From Malania oleifera (Eukaryota > Streptophyta > Magnoliopsida > Santalales > Ximeniaceae), in contig NC_080422.1 in the NCBI RefSeq assembly GCF_029873635.1, positions 14,291,936-14,355,935 of the forward strand: 64,000 bases of DNA, in the 5' to 3' direction. How positions within the stretch are numbered: position 1 is the first letter of the stretch; each line of letters starts with the position of its first letter. Position numbers and translations under genes: made by a program. This document shows, piece by piece, positions 22,778-34,300 of the stretch. Below the pieces are notes generated by a model. It made no database searches and was not told where the DNA came from. It saw only the letters and a list, made by a program, of their open reading frames with translations.

Positions 22778-24060
22778 ATAAGTACTTATTGCAAAATTTG
22801 CTTTTGCATAATCACTTTTAAAAAAAAAATAAACTATTTAATTGAAATTGAGAAATTAAAAAAAAAAAACTTTTAGACCACTTACAAGTGACGTTCATAA
22901 ATGAGTCAATTTTTGTAAATATAAAAAAAATTTAGTGGTTATTTTGTAATTTTAAAAAATATATTAGAAGATAATTATATATGATTTTATTATATATTAT
23001 AACCTACTAATTATTGATGAAACATAATTAATTCTAGATTGAACAAGAAGAACCATCTATTAATTTAAATTAATATTGAAAAATTAAAAATACTATTTAA
23101 TTATAATATTTTAAAATAAATTAATATGATATTTTATATATATCATAAATATAGATTAAGAATAAGATCACTTTTAATTAAAAATAAAACATTAACACAA
23201 ATGTTAATTAAATTATAATTTTAAAATATTATTTCTTAATTAAAATATATTTTAAAATATTTATATATTATTTTAATATGTATTATAACTTAGTAATTAT
23301 AAATTAAATACAATTCAATTTTAAAATGAATAAAAGGGACAATCTATAAATTTAAATTTGCATTAAATGAACAAAAAAATTAATTCAGTTATTAATACTA
23401 TTTTTTAATTAAATTAATGTGATAACCATATGTTAAAATCATATATTAATAACAAGATTATTTTTAATTTAAAAAAATTACATTACTTTAATTTATAAAA
23501 AATATTTACATTTAATTTAAAAATTATTATAATTATAAAGCAAATTTTTAATTATAGAAGTGTCTATTAAATTAATATTTAATAAACTAAAATTTTTACT
23601 TTGTTTATTAGTTTATTTACTTTGTTTATTAATACATTTAAAATAAATTAATGTAATAATTATATGTTATATACTTTGGTAACAAGATTACTGTTAACTA
23701 AAGTAATAATATTATACTATTTTAATTTATAGAAAATATTTAAATTTTAACTGTAAAAACTGATATAATTATAAATTAAAATTTTAATTAAAAATGTTAG
23801 TATTTTATTTAAAATATATTAATTAATAATCACATACTTTTACCATGTATCACGGCTAACATATTAGTTATTAGTGATATATAATTCATTTCTTGAATGA
23901 AGAACTATCTCTTGATTTAAATAAATGTTAAATAAATTAATTTTTTTTTAATTTAATTAATATAATTATTTTTATCATAAATTAATATGATAATCATATA
24001 TAATAAGTACGCATAAAATTCAAAACTAAGGTAATTGTGCACTATAACTGCATATTTGAT
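22778..24060. repeat. AT-rich repeat with degenerate ~220-345 bp internal units
   Basis: A very AT-rich stretch with no coding sequence. A diverged block aaccatctat/gacaatctat/aagtgtctat/gaactatctc followed by taaatttaa recurs at 23051, 23338, 23558 and 23902. A second block around aacaagattatt recurs at about 23165, 23454 and 23685. The reverse complement of the same unit occurs at 36760-37150 on the other side of the gene's inserted sequences. It probably represents a non-autonomous DNA element or derived satellite; identity is not established. Confidence 0.5.
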
Positions 24061-25042
24061 ATATAGAAATAAAGTGAAATGAAACCTAGCAGAATAGAAT
24101 CATATTTATCACCTAATTTTTTCAGAATCTCACCCCTAAGGCATTCCCCTCTGCAAGGATCAATTTTTTTCAAAATCGCATTGTGCCGCAAATTTACCCT
24201 TGAAAAATACAATTGTAGTTCACAAGGGCAAAAGCTATTTAAATTTTTTGTCTAAGGCATTCTATTTAGTGAATTGTACAATTAAGATTAGTGATAGTTA
24301 ATGGCTATTCTTTGATGCACGAAAATAGGATAAAATCGGACTAAATATAATTATAACTATTTTTTAATTTTTTTTTAAGTTTCTCATTCAAATTTTAGTT
24401 TTACTTTTCAATCTCATCTCGCTTCTTTGGGTAAATCAATTTCTTAGATAAAAAATTCATGAGCTTCTCAAAGTCAATTTAAATCATTCTTCAAAATTTA
24501 CCCCAAGTAAACAAATTAAAAAAAAATGACGCACCTTATTCAAAATAAAATCGAAACATATTTCATACTAAGGAATATATTTCATAATTCTAACATGCCA
24601 AACGCCAATGTCATGTGGTGCTTTGCAGTTTACCACTCTCTCTCAAATGACTCTTTACTTGGCACCATTGCCCTTGGATTTGAATCATTTAATGAGTGCT
24701 ATTTGGTTGATCACATCTACAGGAAAAAAATAAAAAAAACACATTGATCAGATGGTTCCAACAATTCCATTTCAATCAGTATCCCTCAATAATGTAAAAA
24801 ACCTTTAGGCAAAATATCTAAAACAAGCACCCAAAAATTAGATGAAGATTGATTCAAGCTGACATATTCTGTACATCTTATACCTAAAAAATGGTCAGCT
24901 CCTATCTCCTTATGATGCAGATACGCACGGGGTGGGTGGCGTGGTATGCATGCAGTTGTTTTCTAAAGCAATGTAGATAATTAAAGAATCATCAAAAAAT
25001 GAAGAGCTCTATCTGCGAAAGAGCAGCAATTTCACCAATGTA
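24061..25042. other. 3' flank of the PERK gene, no gene seen
   Basis: AT-rich non-coding sequence downstream of the kinase stop codon, which will include the 3' UTR in its first few hundred bases (minus strand). A 73-codon plus frame at 24526-24747 has no recognisable domain and I do not support it. Confidence 0.4.
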
Positions 25043-25324
25043 TCAGACTTGCTTCTTCATTCCCACTTCCACCCCTTGTGACATTTGCTGATCTCCACTG
25101 CTCGCGCTAGATGGGTGCGCGCCGAACTCGCTGATAGGTCCACTGGCCTCACTGGGGTCATGATCCAGGCTTTCTAATGCCATCTTCCTGAATTTCTTCA
25201 GGTCGTTGTAATGGCCCGAGTCATAGTCTGAGCTTCCATAGGAACTGTACACTGTGCTATGCCCAGGTCTGATCCCCTCGTTTAGAGAATCTAGCGATAT
25301 GTTCCCTTCCAAAGCTCGGACTAC
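25043..25324 (-). CDS. PERK: PERK exon 8: C-terminal tail
   Basis: Encodes [20 protein letters not shown] followed by a Ser/Gly/Tyr-rich tail with [20 protein letters not shown], a segment conserved in PERK proteins, and ends KKQV-stop (TGA at 25043-25045). Confidence 0.92.
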   Translation of the reverse strand, partial: VVRALEGNISLDSLNEGIRPGHSTVYSSYGSSDYDSGHYNDLKKFRKMALESLDHDPSEASGPISEFGAHPSSASSGDQQMSQGVEVGMKKQV

Positions 25325-28300
25325 CTGCTTCGTGTGGTGATGGCAGAAGGGTTAAAATGCCAACATGAGATGAAGATAAAAGACTTTCTCTTTCAATTAC
25401 AGCTTATAAAGTTAAGTGTCAAATTGAAAGGGTACAAACTTTGTTAGTGTACTTGAAATATTGAACAAGAAATGGTCATAACACGAGGACCTGCATTTCA
25501 TGCCCAGAGAAACAGCAGAATTCAACTCAACAATCACCGTTGAATTGATTGAGAGTTACCTGGCTCATGCGTGGCCGGCGCCGCGCTGAATGACGGATAC
25601 AGACAGCCGCACAAGCAACCATTCGAGCCATCTCACTGGAGTTGTAATCCTTCTGCAATCTAGGATCCACGATGGCATCGAAGTTCCCGTCTTCAAAAGC
25701 TTGCATTAGCAGAGGCCTTGCCTAAAACATCAAATGATATGACATGTTATATTTCCCATACCATCCAAGTTTGTAATTAAGGACTATCCTGTATTAATAT
25801 GAAACACAAAAAAGTCAATTTGGAAGACCATGATCATCACTCAAAACAAAAAGTACTGTGTAACAGTGAGATATGACCTTCTATCAAATATCTTTCACAA
25901 TGGATGTGCCTGCGTTGAGGAGTTGTCATTATTTTATAATAAAAGCCATGTGATGTCAACAAAATGCAAAATAGGAATTATCTATGCCTATGGCTGGAGG
26001 TCATGTACCAAGAAGAGTTTACCAGCATTTGCAAATACATTCAAGTTCAACCATTAGAAAGTACTATTTATGAAGGCGGACAAGAAAACTCTCACCCAGT
26101 CAACAATGCTGTCTTCAATGAAGTATTGAGCTTTATCGATTGGCCGATGCCCAGTGATCAACTCCAGAAGCACAACCCCAAAGGAGAAGACATCTGACCT
26201 ATCAGTAAGCTTCCCACTTGAAGCATACTCTGGGGCCAAGTAACTGCAAGCAGTACGCGTGCATGTGAGCAATAAGAAAAAGGAAGCACACAAGATGCAC
26301 AAGCACTGTTAAGACTGTATTCCCTGTTCAAAATATTAGCAGCTCCAAAAATTGGCAGAACAGTACAATATTTTTCTCTGTTAGGGCAGCAAGAGCAGCT
26401 AATCATAGAAGTCCTGCTGTTTATATGTTGTGATATGGATCGTATAATGAAGATACGCAGCAGAATAAACAACAAGAAGTAAATGTAAATAACACTCACA
26501 TAACCATAACAAGATCAACACAAAGATTTTACGTGGTTCGGCAAAACCTACATCCGCGGAAGCAATGACACACAATTTCACTAAGGAAATCAAAATGTAC
26601 ACAATACAGTTCTCTAACGATCATCTCCCATCTCAAAATATGCCCAGATGACATATATAGAAGTTCCACGGAGGTTTCCCCCCATTTGCCCAACCACCCA
26701 ACGTTCAAAAAATTCAAAATTCAGAAAAACTGCTGCAGCCTAGGCGCCTCTCATCGACGAACGCAGGGCCTCGTCGACGAGACCAAAAAGACCCTTTGTC
26801 GACGAATATAGGGCTCTCGTCGACGATGCCAAAAATCTGAAAGTTTTCTGCTCTCGGTAATTGTTTGTCGACGAGCTTCAAAACCTTCGTCGACGAACCT
26901 CTGCTGTTCCCTCACCGATGAGCATAGGCTCCTCGTCGACGAATCCTGCTGTGCTGCTCCCTTCATATTTTTCCTCCTTTCTTCTCTGCTTATCAAAACA
27001 GAAGTATAAGAGCCACAAATAACATTATATATTGTGTATCCAAACCCAAAAATGACATCAAGTGTCAATGTAACATAGCCTATCCAACAATGGAATGTCC
27101 ACTTTTCTATTCTTCTATTCTCTTCAGGGGTGTGTTGGGTGGTGGAGTGTAATTGAAATAATTTAGTGAGCCATGGATATTTGATTTCACATCGTAATAT
27201 CCTCTTATTGCCACTGAATCGCTAAGTTATCATCTATGAAGCATGAATGCTTCTAGACCACGAGTCCATGACCATATCATGTCTTTTCTGTATCAAAGAA
27301 GGTGGGGTATGCGCGTCAAGCTAAGACTATTATCATATTGTTTCTATATCAAAGTGTTGGGTTTCTGAGTCCCTTTCCTACATGGAAAAAAATCCAAAAA
27401 TTGTTCATAGATTTTAGGGATATTTACTGGTAAAAAAAAGTCCATAATTTGAGCTGAGCCGCTACGGGTCACTATATATATATCTCTAATGTGCCCTAGG
27501 GTTTTCAGGTGTTGATTGAAGAGAACAGAGGTTTGGAGAGAAAAATAGATTTTTAGTAGCCTTCATTCAACTCTGTGCAGCTCCATTCAAACGAGCAACC
27601 TGCAATGATCCATTGTTGGATCGAGCTGAAATTTTAACTAGACGTTCTTGAATCGTGGTTCTTCCATCTGAAAGGTGGGATTGGCAATTGGTTTTCTGTA
27701 GCTACGTGTTTTGTGGCCAAACAGCAGGCTCTGGTTTTGGTGATATTTCTCCAACTTTCTTCACACTCTTACTGTTTCAGGAAGCTTTATATATGTTGAT
27801 AGTATTCTATGCACTTCTTGTTAAGTGTTATGAATTGGACAATATAAAACTGCAATTGGTGATGGTGGAGTTTGATGGACCTTTGGTTTTGTGGTTTTTA
27901 CCATTCACATTGAGGGGGTTTTTTACATTAACATTTATGTTCTTTTGTGTGTTTGTGTTTTTGTGCATTCTTGTTTTTTATGTTGTGTTTTTCCATAGGG
28001 GTTTTTGCCCATGTTTCAGATTATTTTTTTCACATTCTTGCATAAGATTATTTCGGCAGATAAACTACCCTACAATGAAAACAACACAATCAGACAAAAG
28101 AACACAAAATTCTAATGCAGAAAAACTCCCTCAATGTAAAGGGTAAAAACTACGGGACCAAAGGTCCAGGCTCCAATATCACCAATTTCAATTTAAAATT
28201 TTTCCAACTTATTGCACTCAACAAGCATGAATCAGTATAAGTGTGAAGAAGGTTGGAGAAATATCATCAAAATACCCCCCCCCCCCCCAAAATCAGATTG

Positions 28301-31300
28301 AAGAACCATGAGTCAGGAACGTCCAATTAAAATTTTAGCTCAATCCAACAGTATATCGCTGCAGATCTCTCATTTGAAAGGAACTGCATAGAGCTGAATG
28401 AAGGCTAGGAAAAATTTGTCTCTCCCAAACTGTTAGGAATCTACGCACAATAAACACACGTCAGAAAAATAAGAGACACCAGAAATTACGTGGTTCGGTC
28501 TAGATTGACCTACATCCACAGAGCACACCACAATCCACTATGAAATCGGGAGAAAATACAAACTCTCTTCTCAGCTCTCTCTGCACTCTTCCTCATGCTC
28601 TTTTCTACACCTTTTCACTTGCACACACTTCTTTATTTTTAGATGGCTGGAGAAATTATAGTAAATGGCAGATTAAATTGTAATCAATTTCGGCTTCAAT
28701 CAATAGCTGCGGATTACAGCTCAAAGTGGCTCAACAGCTCACACGCGGCATCAGCTCACACGCGTCTCTGGCTCTAGCTACTCAACAATCTCCCACTTGA
28801 AGACGGAGACGCCTCCTCAATTAGTGATAAATGATGTGCTCAAATATGTCTTCAGGCATGAAGACCAACTGAAATTGAACACAACTTCAGCTTTTTTGTA
28901 GTTACCACCTTTGTTAACATATATGCTGGATTCCTACTATTTTGGATTTTTTTCAAGTGTCAACACGCCATCCTCTAACAGAGATCTGACGAAGTGATAA
29001 TAAAGTCCAATATGTTTGGTTCTGGAATGAAATGTAGAGTTCTTTGCTAGATGTATTGTACTCTGACTATCACCATGCAAAACATTTCTCTCCTGCTTTA
29101 TTCCGGCCTCTATTAACAAACCTTGAAGTCAAATCATCTCTTTACTTGCTTCTATCACTGCTATGTACTCAACTTCTATAGTGGATAGAACAACAATCTT
29201 CTATATCTGCGACATCCAACTAATAGTTGTTGTGCCAATAGTGAATATATACCCGGTGATGCTTTTGCGATAATCAATTTCACCTGCAAAATCAGCATCT
29301 ACATAACCTTGAATTTTCAAGTCGCTTTTGCTGAAACATAGGCACTTATCAATAGTGCCACGTGGATATCTCAAAATCAACTTCACTGCTTCCTAGTAAG
29401 TCTTTCCTGGATTTGACATGTACCTGCTAACAGCTCCCATTGCTTGGCCAATATCTAGTCTGGTACCAACCATAGCATACATGAGACTTCCAATGGTTAA
29501 GGCGTATGGTACCTTAGCCATGAAATTTTTTTCATCATCTGTCTGGGGAGACTGATCCTTAGAAAGACGGAAGTGACCTGCCAATGGTGTATTTACCGTT
29601 TTGGCGCTGTTCATGTTACACCTCTGTAAAACATGGCTAATGTACTCTGACTGAGATAACCGTAACGTTCCTTACTACTTATCTCTAGAGATCTGCATCC
29701 CAAGAATTTGTTTTGCAGGACCTAAGTCTTTTAATGTCAAACTCCTCTGACGATTGCTGTTTCAATTTTCTGATGTCTTCTATATATGATCCCGCGACTA
29801 GCATATCATCAACATATAACAATAGGATAATATAGCTAGTACGATACCTTTTGAAGTAGCAATAGTGGTCGGCATTGCACTTCTGAAAATTTTTCCTCTG
29901 TATACAACCGTCAAACTTCTTGTACCACTACCTAGGAGCTTGTTTGAGACCATACAAGCTCCTCTTCAATCTGCACACAAGATTCTCTTTACTTTTAACT
30001 GAGAAACCTTCTGACTGTTACATATAAATTTTCTCACCAAGATCACTGTGAAGAAATGTCGTCTTCACGTCCAACTGCTCAAGATGTAAGCCTTCTGAGG
30101 CAACAATACTCAAGACAGATCTGATGGTTGTCAGTTTCACAACTGGTGCAAAAATATCAATATAGTCAATTCCTTCCTTCTGCTCGAAACCTTTGACTAC
30201 TAACCAGGCTTTATACCTCTTGGATCCATCATGCTTTTCTTTGATCCCGTACACCCATTTGTTGTGAAGAGCCTTCTTACCTTTGGGCAACTTAGCTAGT
30301 TCCCATGTTTTGTTGGAGGTAAGAGATTTCATCTCATTTTTCATTGCAAGCTCCTCCTTGCTCGAACCTCCTGCCTGACATGCTTCAACATAGAATTCAG
30401 GTTCTCCTCCATCTGTGAGAAATAAATGATTCACATACCTCCTATTTGGTACATGCTGCCGAGAAGATCTCCTAAACTCTTGAGCTGAAGTAGGAGGCAA
30501 TGGTGCAACGATCTGCTCCACAGGTTCCTCTGCCTGAGGATTCTCGGTGTTCCGCTATCGTATGGGACATCATCCACATCTACATGGGTTGTTTCAAACT
30601 CTGTAGGTTCTGTTGTGTGTGTATCTTTGTACATTACCTTTTCATCAAAAAACACATCTCTGTTTCTGATCACCTTTTTGTTTTCATCATCCCAAATGCG
30701 ATACCCATATTCATCTCCACCATAATCGACGAAAGTGCATTTTCGGAATTTTGGATTAAGCTTATTCCTGACATGATCATTGATATGTACATACGCAACA
30801 CAACCAAAAACTCTCAAATGTGAAAGTCTTACCTCTTTACCACTCCATACTTCTTCTGGTAGTCTATAGTCCAATGGTACTGATGGACTCCTATTAATCA
30901 AGTAAGCTGCTGTGTTGACTGCTTCTGCCCAAAACATCTTTGGTAAGCCTGACTGTATACGCGTGCTTCTGGCTTTTTCTGTCAACGATCTATTCATCCA
31001 CTCGGCTATGCCATTGTGCTGAGGCATACCTAGCACAGTTTTTCCATCTTGATACCATTCTCATGGCAGAATTTCTTAAAATCGGTGTCATCATACTCAC
31101 CACCGTTATCGGTTCTCAGTTTCTTGATTTTCAAATCAATTTCATTTTCAACCATTGCTTTCCAAATCTTAAAGGCATCAGATTTGTATTTCAGGAGTAA
31201 ACCCATACCTTCCGAGAATGATCGTCAATAAATGTCACGAAGTAATGCTTCCCAATTGTGGATGAAATAGTCGTTGGTCCCCATACATCTGAATGGACTA

Positions 31301-34300
31301 GCACAAGTCTCTCCTTCTTTCTTTGGGGTACTGGTGTTCGTCTTGAAACTGACCCTCTTCTGTTTTCCAAGTATGCAATTCTCACACGTGTCAATCTTCA
31401 CTGACTGTAATCACTCAACTTTCCCTTTGAGTGCATCACCCTGAGTCCCTTCTCACTCAGGTGTCCGAGTCGTTGATGCCAAATGTTGCTATCATCATTT
31501 CCTGTAGCAACTGTAATAGACATGCATGTGTTAGGGGTTACATAAAGAGTTCCACTTTTATTACCTAATGCAATCGTGAGTGCACCCTTCGAAATCTTCC
31601 ATTCATTACCAATGAATGTTGTGTTATATCCTTCATCTGCTAGTTGATCAACTGAGATCAAGTTCTTCCTCAGATCTGGAATATATCTGACATCTCTCAG
31701 CTTTCATACTGACTTGTTCATCTTGATTTTCACTGTCCCCTTGCCAGTTATGTCGCTAGGTTGATCATTGCTAAGGTATACTTTACCGAAGTCACTTGGT
31801 ATATATACTTCGCTAGGCAATCTCTACTGCAAGTGGCATGAAACGAAGCTCCAGAGTCTAACACCTAAAACTTCTTTTTGCTCTCCAAAGAGCAGATCAA
31901 CATATCATCATTTTCTGAAGTAACATTTACTTCTTTCTTCACCTTCGTCTCATATTCTTTCTTCGGACATTTGCATTGATTTCTATAATGACTGGTTTTT
32001 CCACAGTTCCAACATTCTATATTCTTTGTGCCTTGTGAACCTGTGTCCTGTTTTTGGATCTGGACCTAGATTTGTCGCGATTGTTTGATCGTCAGTGTCT
32101 GCTTCCTCTGCCTCAACTTTCCATGTTCAAGGCTAAACTTGAAGTGGAACTATGGTTTGACTGCATTCTGATTTCTTCCGTCAAAATCATGCTAACGACC
32201 TCATCATATACTAACTTTGATTGCCCTGCGGAACTACTGATTTCAGTAACAATACCATTCCAACTTTCGGGCAACTGACTGAGAATCAGTAGAGCACGAA
32301 TCTCACTATCAAATGTAATCCCAACTGAAGCGAGTTGATTCGACAACTCGTTGAAACTATTCAAATGCCTACTAAAACTTTCACCTGTAGACATGGTCAT
32401 AGTAAATAACATTTTCATAAGATGTACCTTATTAGCGGCGGACGACTGCTCGTACATGTTAGAAAGCGCATCCATTAGAGATTTGGTGGTTGATATGTGC
32501 TTGATATTAAATGCCACAGACTTTGACAACGTCATTCTGATAGCTTCAAGAGCTTTACGGTCAAGCAACTCCTACTCATCCTTGTTCATAGGTCCTGGCT
32601 TTCCCTTCAATGGTAAGTGCAACTCCTACTCGTCCTCGTTCATAGATCCTAGCTTTCCCTTCAATGGTAAGTGCAACTCATTCATAGATCCTAGCTATCA
32701 GAATGACGTTGTCAAAGTCTGTGGCATTTAATATCAAGCACATATCAACCACCAAGTCTCTAATGGATGCGCTTTCTAACATGTACGAGCAACCGTCGGC
32801 CGCTAATAAGGTACATCTTATGAAAATGTTATTTATTATGACCATGTCTGCAGGTGAAAGTTTTATTAGGCATTTGAATAGTTTCAACGAGTTGTCGAAT
32901 CAACTCGCTTCAGTTGGGATTACATTTGATAGTGAGATTCGTGCCCTACTGATTCTCAGTCAATTGTCCGAAAGTTGGAATGGCATTGTTACTACAATCA
33001 GTAGTTCCGCAGGAAAATCAAAGTTAGTATACGATGAGGTCGTTAGCATGATTTTGACGGAAGAAATCAGAATGCAGTCAAACCATGGTTCCACTTCGAG
33101 TTTAGCCTTGAACATGGAAATTCGAGGCAGAGGAAGCAGAAATTGACGATCAAACAATCGCGGCAAATCTAGGTCCAAACGGTCCAAATCCAAAAATCCC
33201 AGAGGTTCTCAGGACATAGGTTCCCAAGGCACAAAGAATATAGAATGCTGGAACTGTGGAAAAACTGGTCATTACAAAAACTAGTGCAAAGGTCTGAAGA
33301 AAGAATATGAGACGAAGGCGAAGATAGAAGCAAATGTTGCTTTAGAAAATGATGATATGTTGATTTGCTCTTTGGAGAGCAAAAAGGAGTCTTGGGTGTT
33401 AGACTCTGGAGCTTCGTTTCATGCCACTTGCAGTAGAGATTGCCTAGAGAAGTATATACTAGGTGACTTCGGTAAAGTATACCTTGGCAATGATTAACTT
33501 TGCGACATAACAGGCAAGGGGGCAGTAAAGATCAAGATGAACGGGTCAGTATGGAAGCTGAGAGATGTCAAATATATTTCAGATCTGAGGAAGAACTTGA
33601 TCTCAGTCGGTCAACTGATAGATGAAGGATATAACACAACATTCATTGGTAATGAATGGAAGATTTCGAAGGGTACACTCATGATTTCACAAGATAATAA
33701 AAGTGGAACTCTTTATGTAACCCCTAATGCATGCATGTCTATTACAGTTGCTACAGGAAATGATGATAGCAACATTTGACATCAATGACTCGGACACCTG
33801 AGTGAGAAGGGACTTAGGGTGATGCACTCAAAGGGAAAGTTGAGTGATTTACAGTTAGTGAAGATTGACACGTGTGAGGATTGCATACTTGGGAAACAGA
33901 AGAGGGTCAGTTTCCAGACGAACACCAGTACCCCAAAGAATGAGAGACTTGAGCTAGTCCATTCAGATGAATATGAGTATCGCATTTGGGATGATGAAAA
34001 CAAAAAGGCGATCAGAAACAAAGATGTGTTTTTGATGAAAAGGTAATGTACAAAGATAGACACACAACAAAACCTACAGAGTTTGGAACAACCTATGTAG
34101 ATGTGGATGATGTCCTAAAAGGTGTAGGGACACGATAGCGGAACACCGAGAATCCTTAGGTAGAGGAACCTATGGAGCAAATCGTTGCACCATTGCCTCC
34201 TACTCCAGCTCCAGAGCTTAAGAGATCTTCTCGGCAGCATGAACCAAATAGGAGGTATGTGAATCATTTACTTCTCACAGATGGAGGAGAACCTGAATTC

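Noticed and set aside
24526-24747. 73-codon frame downstream of PERK
   Set aside because: No recognisable domain, AT-rich context, no splice or repeat partner; likely chance.
27655-28146. A 163-codon plus-strand frame, hydrophobic, in the PERK intron
   Set aside because: It lies wholly inside the left arm and loop of the inverted LTR pair, with T-rich low-complexity sequence giving Phe/Leu/Val runs. No domain, and its reverse complement is also repeated nearby.
32351-33193. Antisense frames across the palindrome that mirror gag in both directions
   Set aside because: They are the two gag arms read on the wrong strand; only the minus frame left of the loop and the plus frame right of it match gag.
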